A stretch of DNA of 64,000 nt, taken from NCBI GenBank assembly GCA_964450755.1, contig CAYVDJ010000100.1:8627-72626 (forward strand). The letters are read 5' to 3'. This document shows positions 22,826 to 31,257 of the stretch, one piece after another. The notes beneath the pieces are model-generated. The model ran no database searches. It was given only the letters and a program-made list of their open reading frames with translations, and was not told the origin of the DNA. The DNA comes from JAADDG01 sp964450755. GTDB taxonomy: Bacteria > Campylobacterota > Campylobacteria > Campylobacterales > JAADDG01. Within the stretch, counting starts at the first letter, position 1. Every line of letters starts with the position of its first letter. The translations under genes and the position numbers were made by a program.

Positions 22826-24493
22826 CTATCTTTTAAGTATTTCAAATCCTGTGCTTAATGTCTGAAGTTTTTCACTCTCTATACTAATGTTTTCCATAAT
22901 ATCCTTAATATTTTTACTGTTTTTTTCTATAACTTTACCTTTTTGATCAGTTAAGTCTATTTTTGAACTGATATTTTGGAGATATGTGGATTGAGAGTTA
23001 AATTCATCTTCAAAACGGTTGATGGTTATAATTGTATCATTTAGTAATTTTTCCGTATCAGAAAAATTTTTATTGATATTTTTACCGCTGTTTAAAAAAG
23101 TTTCAAAACTCTCTCTTGTCGCATTTGCATTTTTGGTAACAGTCTGGATATTATTTTGCATTGTTTCTACAATTTGAGAGATATTGTTTGCATTGGTTTG
23201 GGATATTTCTGCAAGTTCTCTGACTTTATCGGCAACGACTGCAAAACTTCTGCCGTGTTTACCGGCTCTTGCTGCTTCAATGGCGGCATTCAAAGCGATA
23301 AGATTTGTCTCTTCTGCTATACTCCCTATGATATCTATCGTTTGGTCTATATTTTTGGAGTGTTTTTTCAACTCATCTATAGCCTCTATTGTTTCATCCA
23401 AAGCTTTATAGGTACTGTTTGCCTCTTTATTGTTTTTTTCCAGAATTGTTCTTGTTTTTTTGATGTCTTTTATCGTATTGTTTGATTCTTCTCCCATTTT
23501 TGAGAGTACTTCTTTTAATGTACGGTTTTTCTCCCATACTTTGGCAGTGAATTCTTTTATCTGTTTTAACTGTTTGCTTTGTTCATTTACTCTTTGATAA
23601 TTTTCACTCATTTTGGATATGCCGTAAGAGCTTTTATCAACTACACTGTTTGCCTGTTCTACAACATGGTCTATAACCGGTTTTATGGAATGAGACATGT
23701 CATTTAAAGAATAAAAAAGTTTGTCTATCTCGTTTTTGTTATTTTTATTGACCCTCTCTTCTTTCATGATATCATCTATCTTAAAATTACCATTTTCTAT
23801 TCTTTTCATTGCTTTTGTAAGTTTTGTCAGTCTTGCAGCCACCTCTTTATGAAAAAGGAGTAAGACTACAGCCATAACAAAGATAATGTTAAAAGACCAG
23901 CCGGTTATTATTGTTAAAAAAGATTTTTGTAAATCCGTTAAAAAATTTTTCAAATCTATCTTAACATTTTCTATTGCGATTATTTCTCCCTCTTTCCATG
24001 AAGGATGGCACATTTTGCATTCTTTTTCGGCTGTTATAGGGCGGGATACCATAAAATAACTTTTATTATTAAATTCTATATTTGTAGAATGCTCTTTTAT
24101 TTTTCTATTTTTTTTGAAATATTCTATTTCGTTTATCTCAAACGGCAGTGCTTTGTTTTTTGGGTTGGTAGGGTTTATGGAAGCCTCTTTAAAAAATACT
24201 TCTCCTTTGGAAATATCAGTGAATTTATCGAAAATTTCATTTTGAATCTGCTGGGGAATTTCACTGCTCTGACCGGAAAAAAATTTTTCATTTCTACTTT
24301 CCAACAATACATCTGCAAAATTTAATATGGATTTTGCTTTTGAATAAAGTTTCTCCTCCAACGCCGTTTTGTTTTGAGTATATAGATAGTAATAGGAAAC
24401 AGATGTTATAGATACTATAACTCCCAAAAGAATTATAGCAAACATGAGTCCTAGTTTTATACTTCTCAGGCGATACATTATAAATCCAAACAT
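22826..24493 (-). CDS. Methyl-accepting chemotaxis protein with periplasmic c-type haem domain
   Basis: 555 residues. Membrane segment one lies at about 14-36 and segment two at about 193-215. The periplasmic part between them has the Tll0287/DUF3365 pattern and a haem c motif, C159-K-M-C162-H163, within [19 protein letters not shown] follows (about 216-270), then the coiled-coil signalling domain with the hairpin tip [22 protein letters not shown]. Haem-bearing sensors of this group respond to redox state or small gases. The start at 24493 has AAGGAC seven bases upstream. It is a single-gene unit. Confidence 0.92.
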   Translation of the reverse strand: MFGFIMYRLRSIKLGLMFAIILLGVIVSITSVSYYYLYTQNKTALEEKLYSKAKSILNFADVLLESRNEKFFSGQSSEIPQQIQNEIFDKFTDISKGEVFFKEASINPTNPKNKALPFEINEIEYFKKNRKIKEHSTNIEFNNKSYFMVSRPITAEKECKMCHPSWKEGEIIAIENVKIDLKNFLTDLQKSFLTIITGWSFNIIFVMAVVLLLFHKEVAARLTKLTKAMKRIENGNFKIDDIMKEERVNKNNKNEIDKLFYSLNDMSHSIKPVIDHVVEQANSVVDKSSYGISKMSENYQRVNEQSKQLKQIKEFTAKVWEKNRTLKEVLSKMGEESNNTIKDIKKTRTILEKNNKEANSTYKALDETIEAIDELKKHSKNIDQTIDIIGSIAEETNLIALNAAIEAARAGKHGRSFAVVADKVRELAEISQTNANNISQIVETMQNNIQTVTKNANATRESFETFLNSGKNINKNFSDTEKLLNDTIITINRFEDEFNSQSTYLQNISSKIDLTDQKGKVIEKNSKNIKDIMENISIESEKLQTLSTGFEILKR

Positions 24494-24650
24494 TTATAGT
24501 CCTTAAAATTAGGTTTTTTAATTTTCCTCCACGGTGTTAAATCGGATAATTTACTAAATAAATTTAATAATCAGTATTTTTCTATAATCCATAAGATAAA
24601 AAAAAGAAAAAATCTGATATAAAGTTTGAGTACTTATAAAAGGAGATATT

Positions 24651-25442
24651 ATGTCTGATATATTGAAAATAGGAAAGTATGAGTTTACAAGCAGATTGAT
24701 AGTGGGAAGCGGGAAATATCCTGATTTCAGAACAACGGCAGATGCCACTTTTGCAAGTGGTTCGCAGATGATAACCGTAGCGGTAAGAAGAGTAAATATA
24801 ACAAATCCCGATGAAGAAAATCTGATGGACTATTTCAAAGACTCTGATGTGCAGATATTGCCAAATTCCGCAGGATGTACGACTGCTGATGACGCAATTA
24901 CGCTTTTTAGGATGGTAAAAGAGGCTGTCGGAATAGATATTATAAAGATGGAAGTTATAGGAGATACGGCAAAAACTCTATATCCCGATGTTATAGAAAC
25001 ACTAAAAGCCACTGAAGTTTTGGCAAAAGAGGGCTTTACCGTTTTGGCTTATACAAATGATGATCCTATAATGGCAAAGAGGCTTGAGAGTGCGGGAGCA
25101 GCAGCCGTTATGCCTTTGGCAGCCCCGATAGGAAGCGGTCTTGGGATACAAAACAGATACAATGTGCTTTTTATCAAAGAGGCGGTTAAAGTTCCTGTTA
25201 TCGTTGATGCCGGTATAGGATGCGCAAGTGATGCCTCTATCGCTATGGAGATAGGAGCGGATGCCGTTTTGACAAATACCGCCATAGCACAGGCAAAAAA
25301 TCCTGTAATGATGGCAGAAGCGATGAAACATGCCGTGATTGCGGGGAGAATGAGTTATCTTGCAGGAAGAATTTCCAAAAAACCTTTTGCTACGGCAAGT
25401 TCTCCGACGGAAGGATTGATAGAATTTAATCCAAATGAATAA
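24651..25442 (+). CDS. thiG: Thiazole synthase
   Basis: 263 residues, a TIM barrel with the ThiG opening [20 protein letters not shown], Schiff-base K99 in [10 protein letters not shown], and GSGLGIQN plus [11 protein letters not shown] phosphate-binding loops. ThiG joins deoxyxylulose phosphate, dehydroglycine and ThiS-thiocarboxylate to make the thiazole of thiamine. ThiS, ThiH and a clear ThiF are not adjacent and no TPP riboswitch is seen in the 150-base leader. AAAGGAG precedes the ATG. A terminator follows directly, so it is transcribed alone. Confidence 0.95.
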   Translation: MSDILKIGKYEFTSRLIVGSGKYPDFRTTADATFASGSQMITVAVRRVNITNPDEENLMDYFKDSDVQILPNSAGCTTADDAITLFRMVKEAVGIDIIKMEVIGDTAKTLYPDVIETLKATEVLAKEGFTVLAYTNDDPIMAKRLESAGAAAVMPLAAPIGSGLGIQNRYNVLFIKEAVKVPVIVDAGIGCASDASIAMEIGADAVLTNTAIAQAKNPVMMAEAMKHAVIAGRMSYLAGRISKKPFATASSPTEGLIEFNPNE

Positions 25443-25468
25443 AAAAAGAGAAATTTTTCTCTTTTTTT
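25441..25468 (+). terminator. Intrinsic terminator of thiG
   Basis: AAAAAAAGAGAAA (25441-25453) and TTTCTCTTTTTTT (25456-25468) pair and end in a T-tract, directly overlapping the thiG stop codon. Confidence 0.8.
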
Positions 25469-25469
25469 A

Positions 25470-25498
25470 TTGACAAAAGAGAGAAATTGATGTAAAAT
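25470..25498 (+). promoter_or_regulatory. Promoter of the six-tRNA cluster
   Basis: TTGACA (25470-25475), a 17-base spacer and TAAAAT (25493-25498) preceded by TG lie just before tRNA-Pro. As at tRNA-Asn, a full -35 box marks the stable-RNA promoter. Confidence 0.75.
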
Positions 25499-25521
25499 CA
25501 CAACCTCAAAACTAAATTATT

Positions 25522-25599
25522 CGGGGTGTAGCGCAGCCTGGTTAGCGCACCTGGTTTGGGACCAGGGGGTCGAAGGTTCGAATCCTTTCACCCCGACCA
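25522..25599 (+). tRNA. tRNA-Pro (TGG)
   Basis: Cloverleaf starting CGGGGTG and ending CACCCCG-A-CCA; the loop TTTGGGA gives anticodon TGG. CCA is encoded. Confidence 0.95.
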
Positions 25600-25629
25600 T
25601 TAAAAATTGAATTTGGTTTTGAAAAGACG

Positions 25630-25706
25630 GTGGGTGTAGCTCAGTTGGTTAGAGCATCAGGTTGTGGCTCTGAGGGTCGTGGGTTCGATTCCCATCACTC
25701 ACCCCA
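25630..25706 (+). tRNA. tRNA-His (GTG)
   Basis: Acceptor GTGGGTG/CACTCAC with C73 and encoded CCA. The G at 25629 supplies the extra G-1 of tRNA-His. The loop TTGTGGC gives anticodon GTG. Confidence 0.95.
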
Positions 25707-25736
25707 TTGATATGAGCCGTTGAGTTATTTTCCTAT

Positions 25737-25809
25737 GGATCATTAGCTCAGTTGGTAGAGCAACGGATTCTTAATCCGTGGGCCGTAGGTTCAAACCCTA
25801 CATGATCCA
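25737..25809 (+). tRNA. tRNA-Lys (CTT), CCA not encoded
   Basis: Acceptor GGATCAT/ATGATCC and discriminator A at 25809, followed by CAG rather than CCA. Anticodon stem ACGGA/TCCGT and loop TTCTTAA give CTT. The 3' CCA must be added by nucleotidyltransferase. Confidence 0.9.
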
Positions 25810-25820
25810 CAGTTTAAGAT

Positions 25821-25894
25821 GCGCCCGTAGCTCAATTGGATAGAGCAACGGACTTCGGATCCGTAGGTTATAGGTTCGACTCCTATCGGGCGTG
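25821..25894 (+). tRNA. tRNA-Arg (TCG), CCA not encoded
   Basis: Acceptor GCGCCCG/CGGGCGT with a terminal G-U pair and discriminator G at 25894, then CTT. The loop CTTCGGA gives anticodon TCG. Confidence 0.9.
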
Positions 25895-25921
25895 CTTGTT
25901 AACGCCTTTGATTTTGATTAT

Positions 25922-25998
25922 GCGCTCGTAGCTCAGCTGGATAGAGCAACGGCCTTCTAAGCCGTAGGTCTCAGGTTCGAATCCTGACGGGCGTACCA
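25922..25998 (+). tRNA. tRNA-Arg (TCT)
   Basis: Acceptor GCGCTCG/CGGGCGT, discriminator A, CCA encoded. The loop CTTCTAA gives anticodon TCT. Confidence 0.95.
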
Positions 25999-26006
25999 TT
26001 TTTTTA

Positions 26007-26091
26007 GCGGATGTGGTGAAATTGGTAGACACGCCAGACTTAGGATCTGGTGCCGCAAGGTGTGGAGGTTCGAGTCCTCTCATCCGCACCA
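26007..26091 (+). tRNA. tRNA-Leu (TAG)
   Basis: An 85-base class II tRNA with a variable arm. Acceptor GCGGATG/CATCCGC, CCA encoded; the loop CTTAGGA gives anticodon TAG. Confidence 0.95.
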
Positions 26092-26110
26092 TTTCTAACT
26101 ATATGATGAT

Positions 26111-27571
26111 TTACAGTCTGACTACCCTTTTTTCATCCTCTTTGATAAATTCCAAAAGCTCTTTGCAAAAATCAGAATAGCATACGATATTTTTTCTGCC
26201 TATATGATCACTGTGTTTGTATTGTAGTCTTAAATAGTCCTGATTTTTATGTTTCAAAAAGAGTATTCCGCTGAAATAAAATTTTTTACTGTTTAAAAAA
26301 TCCACTATTTCGTCTATACACTCGATCATTTCCATATTTATATCGGCATAAATCATATCGCTGTGTTTTGCTCTTGCATGATCCAACAAAAGAGAGAATT
26401 TTTTCTCAAACTGATCTCCTGTCCTGTCGATAACCAAAACCGCTGTATTTGAGAGAGGATCATTAAAATAGGCGAATTTTGAATATTTGTCTCTTTTTGG
26501 AGAGCATACAAGCTGTTTATATGAGATGTTTTTACATTTTTTGTAAATAGATTTTATTTTCTCCTCATAGATTTTAGGAATATGGATTCTTTTTTCTATA
26601 GGTTTGAAAATCCTGTATCCTATCAAAACAGAACCCCTTTGTGATACAAAAGAGAGAGGATTGTTTTTTAGTCTTGTATCTTCATTTACTCTTCCCATAA
26701 CCAAAGCACTTTCGCAAAATCCGTGAGAGAGATTGCTTTTTTGGCTGTAAATATGAACCATAATCGCTTCTCCGAAAATCGCATCAAATTCCAATTTTTC
26801 AGCCCATTTTATCAAAGCATCAAACATTTTGTTCATAATGCCTCTTCCCTTGTACAGAGGATCAACTACAACTATACCGACTTCGGCAATATTTGAATCA
26901 TAAGATTTTACAAGTGCAAAATGACCTACAATTTTGCTGTTTGTCTGAGCGACGATGGAGAAAAATTTTTTGCCTTCGTTTTGAGCTATTTTTTTGGGAT
27001 AATAGAAAAGATCTTTTAGATATGTATATCCGTAATTTCGGTAAATCAGTCTTGATATACTCTCTTCGTCCCCCTTTTTATACTCTCTTATTACTATATT
27101 TTCATCACCTGTTGTTATATCCTTTTTTTGATGCTCTTTATTCTCCTCTTTTAACTTTTCTCCTGTGTGAGGATGAGATAAAAATTTTATAATAGAAAAT
27201 TTTTTTCCCTCTTTTCCGAGATTGAAATAGTCAAACTGGTCTGTCAGTTTATAGATTCTGTTAAAACCTTTGTCCTCTTTTAGATTGATAGGAACGGCTC
27301 TTGGTTTTATATGGGATATCGGTTCTCCCCAGTCTCTGACATCCACTCTGATACCGTTGTCAAAAGAGGTGATGTCAATCTCTATCAGACCTTCTTGCAT
27401 TTTATATGCGTGTATGATGGAGTTTTCTACAAGTTCTTTTACCGCCTCTATAATCTTTTTTCGCTCTTTTTTTGAAAAACCGATTTTTGAGGAGATATCC
27501 TCAATAGCCATATTTACGATAGAAAAATATTCTCTTTGGCTTGGTATTTTGATCATAACGCTCTTTTTCAT
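26111..27571 (-). CDS. Fusion of anti-sigma-type HATPase and GNAT acetyltransferase
   Basis: 486 residues. Residues 1-130 are an RsbW/SpoIIAB-like HATPase domain: EAVKELVENSIIHAYK carries the N box, VDVRDWGEPI the G1 Asp-Gly region, and KGFNRIYKL the lid. Residues about 155-310 are a GNAT domain with VIREYKKGDEESISRLIYRNYGY at its start and VDPLYKGRGIMNKMFDALIKWA as acetyl-CoA site (RGIM in place of the usual Q/RxxGxG/A). A C-terminal part (about 320-486) looks like a second, degenerate acetyltransferase-like region. It may be a signalling kinase or anti-sigma protein whose output is acetylation. It precedes the M20 peptidase gene's stop by three bases in the same operon. Confidence 0.8.
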   Translation of the reverse strand: MKKSVMIKIPSQREYFSIVNMAIEDISSKIGFSKKERKKIIEAVKELVENSIIHAYKMQEGLIEIDITSFDNGIRVDVRDWGEPISHIKPRAVPINLKEDKGFNRIYKLTDQFDYFNLGKEGKKFSIIKFLSHPHTGEKLKEENKEHQKKDITTGDENIVIREYKKGDEESISRLIYRNYGYTYLKDLFYYPKKIAQNEGKKFFSIVAQTNSKIVGHFALVKSYDSNIAEVGIVVVDPLYKGRGIMNKMFDALIKWAEKLEFDAIFGEAIMVHIYSQKSNLSHGFCESALVMGRVNEDTRLKNNPLSFVSQRGSVLIGYRIFKPIEKRIHIPKIYEEKIKSIYKKCKNISYKQLVCSPKRDKYSKFAYFNDPLSNTAVLVIDRTGDQFEKKFSLLLDHARAKHSDMIYADINMEMIECIDEIVDFLNSKKFYFSGILFLKHKNQDYLRLQYKHSDHIGRKNIVCYSDFCKELLEFIKEDEKRVVRL

Positions 27572-27574
27572 TTT

Positions 27575-28768
27575 TTATCCCTTCTTTAATGCTTCCAAAG
27601 CAGCAGAAGCCATTATTTTCATGCCGATTTTTAAAGCCTCGTCATCAACATCAAAGCGGCTGTTGTGTTGGGATTCACAGGTTTTTTTATCTTTGTTGCA
27701 GGTACCGAGTCTGAAAAATGCTCCTTTGACTGTTTGCAGATACTCTGAAAAATCCTCTCCTCCCATTACAGGATCAATCAAATCTATACAGTTTTCCTCT
27801 CCTATGATTTTTTTTGCCTCATTTACCAGGATATCCACCGCTTCTTTATCATTTATCAGTTCCGGCTGTCCGTAAATATAGTCAAAATTATATTTGGCTC
27901 CCATCGATTTGCAGATGCCTTTTATCGACTCTTCCATCATAAGAGGTATGGCTTTTCTTATTTTTTCATTGACAGTTCTTACGGTTCCTTTCAGGATAAC
28001 ATGATCACAGATGATATTGGGCGCTCTTCCTCCCTCTACTGTTCCGAGGGTAATAACAGCCGGATGAAGAGGATCTATCCTTCTTGATACGATATGATTT
28101 AAAGAATTTACGATGATAGAAGTAACAAGTATCGCATCTACTCCCTCATGAGGTCTTGCTCCATGTGCCGATTTGCCGAAAATCTCTATCGTAAAAACAT
28201 CTGCAGATGCCATCATTACACCGTATTTGTAGCCTATCTGACCTGTTTTTAGATAGGGGTATGCGTGAAGAGCAAAGATCATCTCTACGCCCTCAAGTGC
28301 TTTGTCTTCTATCATTTGCAAACTTCCTCCCTCCTTGCTCTCTTCGGAAGGTTGAAAGATAAATCTGATATTTCCCTCTATCTTGTCTCTAAAAGGGGCT
28401 ATTGCCATTGCTGTACCAAGCGCAATGGCTGTATGGCTGTCGTGTCCACAGGCGTGCATAACGCCTTTGACCTGGGAGGTATAGGGTTTTCCTGTCCTCT
28501 CTTCGATAGGAAGAGCGTCCATATCGGCTCTTAATGCAACTGTTTTTTCTCCCTCTTTATGCGGTTTGAGATCTGCTATGAGACCAAAATGTCTGTCTGA
28601 TTCTTTTATCTGATAGCCGTTTGCTTCAAGTATTCCTTTTACAAGATACTTTGTATGCTCTTCATGACCTGAAAGTTCGGGATGTCTGTGAAGATCATGC
28701 CTTATCTCCACAACTGCATGATCTATCTTTTCTATCATTTCAAAAATCTCTTTTTTTATCTTTTGCAT
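27575..28768 (-). CDS. M20-family amidohydrolase (N-acyl amino acid hydrolase, HipO-like)
   Basis: 397 residues with the M20D pattern: RHDLHRHPELSGHE near the N-terminus, ADMDALPIEE, the metal motif MHACGHDSHTAIALG, QPSEESKEGG and GGEDFSEY near the C-terminus. Family members remove acyl groups from amino acids (hippurate, N-acetyl amino acids, indole-acetyl conjugates). AAGGAGAGAG gives the ribosome binding site. It is the first gene of the operon with the HATPase-GNAT fusion. Exact substrate is unknown. Confidence 0.88.
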   Translation of the reverse strand: MQKIKKEIFEMIEKIDHAVVEIRHDLHRHPELSGHEEHTKYLVKGILEANGYQIKESDRHFGLIADLKPHKEGEKTVALRADMDALPIEERTGKPYTSQVKGVMHACGHDSHTAIALGTAMAIAPFRDKIEGNIRFIFQPSEESKEGGSLQMIEDKALEGVEMIFALHAYPYLKTGQIGYKYGVMMASADVFTIEIFGKSAHGARPHEGVDAILVTSIIVNSLNHIVSRRIDPLHPAVITLGTVEGGRAPNIICDHVILKGTVRTVNEKIRKAIPLMMEESIKGICKSMGAKYNFDYIYGQPELINDKEAVDILVNEAKKIIGEENCIDLIDPVMGGEDFSEYLQTVKGAFFRLGTCNKDKKTCESQHNSRFDVDDEALKIGMKIMASAALEALKKG

Positions 28769-28813
28769 CTTCTCTCTCCTTCATGAAATTCTAAATATAT
28801 TATACTCCATATA

Positions 28814-28822
28814 TGCTATAAT
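28814..28822 (+). promoter_or_regulatory. Extended -10 promoter for ridA
   Basis: TGCTATAAT, a perfect extended -10, lies 33 bases before the chosen start at 28856. Confidence 0.65.
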
Positions 28823-28855
28823 TTGAAAATTCAATTTTTAATAAAAGGGCAGATT

Positions 28856-29230
28856 ATGGAATATATTTCAACACAAAAAGCGCCAGAAGCGATAGGTCCC
28901 TACTCTCAAGCCGTAAAGATAGGAGAGATGATCTATACTTCGGGACAGATTGCTTTGATCCCCCACGGCGAATTTCTGGAAAGCGGTATAGAAGAGCAGA
29001 CGGTTCAGGTTTTGACAAATCTGCAAAATGTTCTAAAGGCTGCCGGAAGTGATCTAAACCATGTGATAAAAACCACCATTTTTTTAGCCCATATGGCTGA
29101 TTTTGAGGTTGTAAATGAAGTTTATGCAAATTTTTTCAAAGATCACAAACCGGCAAGAAGTACGGTTGCAGTCAGAACTCTTCCGAAAAATGCGTTGATT
29201 GAGATAGAGGCGATAGCGATAGCAAAATAG
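28856..29230 (+). CDS. ridA: RidA-family enamine/imine deaminase
   Basis: 124 residues with the family signatures GPYSQAVKIGEMIYTSGQIAL, KTTIFLAHMADFEVVNEVYANFF and PARSTVAVRTLPKNALIEIE, including the catalytic Arg. RidA hydrolyses reactive 2-aminoacrylate and similar enamines from PLP enzymes. I use ATG 28856 with AAAGGG upstream; a TTG start at 28823 would directly abut the -10 element and adds non-family residues. The methyltransferase gene begins at the base after its stop. Confidence 0.92.
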   Translation: MEYISTQKAPEAIGPYSQAVKIGEMIYTSGQIALIPHGEFLESGIEEQTVQVLTNLQNVLKAAGSDLNHVIKTTIFLAHMADFEVVNEVYANFFKDHKPARSTVAVRTLPKNALIEIEAIAIAK

Positions 29231-29917
29231 ATGAATGCACTTGAACTTTATGCCAAAATAGAGCCGATGATAGGGTTTTATGAGGAGTATGAAAAACTTT
29301 ATGACATCTATATAGATATCTTGAAATCTTTAAAAATCAAAAAAGTTTTGGATATCGGTTGCGGTAACGGCAGGATGCTTGTAAAGCTGAAAAATGAAAA
29401 ATTTGAAGCTTTGGGGATAGAGAGAAGTTCTAAAATGGTAAAGAACTCTTTGGAAAAAGGGGTCAATGCCAAAAAGATTGATCTTTGTGATGTAAAAGGC
29501 GAATTTGACGCTCTTATAGGGGTGGGAGATGTTTTTAACTATATGGATGAAAAAGAGTTGAAAAGTTTTTTTGAGTGTTCAAAAAGAGTGCTTAAAAAGG
29601 GCGGATTTTTTATAGGAGATATCAATACTCTTTTTGGTTTTGAAGAGATAACCCAGGGAGTTATGATAAAAGAGCAGAAGGAGAGATTTTTAGCGATAGA
29701 GGCTCTTTTTGAAGATGAAAAACTATATACCGATATATTTTTGTTTGAAAAAAACAATAATTGTTACAAAAAAGAGTATGCCCGTATCGTACAGTACTTT
29801 TATAGTTCAAAAAGGATAGAAAAACTAAGCAGATATACTCTTTGGAACAAAAAAGAGATTAAACTCTTCAGCGATATAAAATCGGATAAAGAGATACTTA
29901 TATTAAAAAATGTATAA
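29231..29917 (+). CDS. Class I SAM-dependent methyltransferase
   Basis: 228 residues. Motif I VLDIGCGNGRMLVKL lies at about residues 39-53, and AKKIDLCDVKGEFDALIGVGDVFNYM supplies the next SAM-contact motifs. The C-terminal part is variable. It is a small-molecule-type methyltransferase with no clear substrate. It starts directly after the RidA stop, so the two form an operon. Its stop lies within the promoter region of metX. Confidence 0.85.
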   Translation: MNALELYAKIEPMIGFYEEYEKLYDIYIDILKSLKIKKVLDIGCGNGRMLVKLKNEKFEALGIERSSKMVKNSLEKGVNAKKIDLCDVKGEFDALIGVGDVFNYMDEKELKSFFECSKRVLKKGGFFIGDINTLFGFEEITQGVMIKEQKERFLAIEALFEDEKLYTDIFLFEKNNNCYKKEYARIVQYFYSSKRIEKLSRYTLWNKKEIKLFSDIKSDKEILILKNV

Positions 29918-29918
29918 T
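29913..29918 (+). promoter_or_regulatory. -10 element for the metX operon
   Basis: TATAAT preceded by TG overlaps the methyltransferase stop, 44 bases before the metX start. Confidence 0.5.
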
Positions 29919-29962
29919 AGCGGCAATTTTTTAACCATATTTTTGAGACGGGAATAAAAAAG

Positions 29963-31069
29963 TTGAATATTAAAACAAAAAAAGAGGTTTTCACAACACC
30001 TCTTTATCTTGAGAGCGGTCGTATTTTAGAACCTTATGAGATAGTTTATGAAACATACGGTCATCTGAATAAAGATAAAAGCAATGTAGTAGTCGTATGT
30101 CATGCCCTTACCGGAAGTCATCATGCCGCAGGTCTGTATGAGGGAGAGAGAAAACCGGGGTGGTGGAATTCCCTTATAGGAAAAGGCAAAGCCATCGATA
30201 CGGAGAAATATTTTGTTATCTGCTCAAATGTGATAGGAAGCTGTTTTGGTTCGACAGGACCTATGAGTGAGATGTATCCCTCCTTAAAGCCTTACAGATT
30301 GAAATTTCCTGTTATTACGATAAAAGATATGGTCAAAGCTCAGAGAATTTTATTTGATCGCCTTGGTATTTATGAAGCCCATGCCGTTATCGGAGGTTCC
30401 ATGGGAGGTATGCAGGCTCTTACCTTTGCTGTCGAATATCCCAATTTTGCCAAAAAAGCTATCGTTTTGGCAGCGACTTATGCTACACAGCCTTGGGCTA
30501 TAGCTTTTAACAAGGTGGCAAGAGAGGCTATCATCAAAGATCCTCTCTTTGAAGAAGGCAGATATGATCCAAACGAGATAAAAGAGAAGATGATGGCAGG
30601 TTTGGCAGTAGGAAGGATGAGTGGATATATAAGCTATTTAAGTCCCGATTCTATGCAGAAAAAATTTGGCAGAAATTATGTTGATACGGACGGTCTGTAT
30701 GAACTTTACGGAAGATTTCAGGTAGAGAGGTATCTTGATTATAACGGATACAATTTTATATCATGGTTTGACCCTTTAAGTTATCTTTATATTACAAAAG
30801 CCATCAATATCTTTGATATAAGCAGAAACTACGACTCTTTGGAGGAGGCGTTGGGAAGGATAAAAAACCATCTTCATCTTATATCTTTTAAAAGTGATCT
30901 GCTCTTTTTGCCCTCCGAGATGGAGATGATTGAAAAGACTATGAGTCAAATCGGTAAAGAAAATATTTGCAGTTACCGTTGTATTGACAGTGATTACGGT
31001 CATGATGCCTTTTTGGTAGAGGTTGAAAAGTTTGATTTTTATATAAAAGAGATTTTGGAGAAGATATGA
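29963..31069 (+). CDS. metX: Homoserine O-acetyltransferase
   Basis: 368 residues of the alpha/beta-hydrolase MetX family: CHALTGSHHAAG, GWWNSLIGKGKAIDTEKYFVI, nucleophile S146 in GGSMGGMQAL, and DYGHDAFLVE near the end with the catalytic His. It acetylates homoserine for methionine synthesis; the acyl donor could also be succinyl-CoA. The start is TTG 29963, as no ATG fits the family N-terminus. Its stop overlaps xseB by 4 bases. Confidence 0.93.
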   Translation: MNIKTKKEVFTTPLYLESGRILEPYEIVYETYGHLNKDKSNVVVVCHALTGSHHAAGLYEGERKPGWWNSLIGKGKAIDTEKYFVICSNVIGSCFGSTGPMSEMYPSLKPYRLKFPVITIKDMVKAQRILFDRLGIYEAHAVIGGSMGGMQALTFAVEYPNFAKKAIVLAATYATQPWAIAFNKVAREAIIKDPLFEEGRYDPNEIKEKMMAGLAVGRMSGYISYLSPDSMQKKFGRNYVDTDGLYELYGRFQVERYLDYNGYNFISWFDPLSYLYITKAINIFDISRNYDSLEEALGRIKNHLHLISFKSDLLFLPSEMEMIEKTMSQIGKENICSYRCIDSDYGHDAFLVEVEKFDFYIKEILEKI

Positions 31070-31257
31070 AAAACGGAGATTTTGAGAAAAAGATAGAAAA
31101 GGCGAAAGAAATTTTAAATTCTCTTATGGATCCTGAAATTACTTTGAATGAGAGTATGAAAAAGTATAAAGAGGGGATAAAAGAGCTAAAAGAGGCAAAC
31201 AAAATGCTTGAGAAGGCAAAGCTTGAATTTGAAGAGCTGAAGGAGGCAAAAGAGTGA
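31066..31257 (+). CDS. xseB: Exodeoxyribonuclease VII small subunit
   Basis: 63 residues, the standard XseB: FEKKIEKAKEILNSLMDPEITLNESMKKYKEGIKELKEAN, two helices. It binds the large subunit XseA, not in the window. It overlaps metX as ATGA and the next gene as GTGA. Confidence 0.92.
   Translation: MKNGDFEKKIEKAKEILNSLMDPEITLNESMKKYKEGIKELKEANKMLEKAKLEFEELKEAKE

Noticed and set aside
24494..24650. A TPP riboswitch before thiG
   Set aside because: I looked for the conserved CUGAGA-type core and pairing elements and saw none.
25883..26092. Minus-strand reading frame of 69 codons over the tRNA-Arg and tRNA-Leu genes
   Set aside because: It is antisense to two clear tRNAs; peptides such as RPSGFEPETYG are the familiar false translation of tRNA genes.
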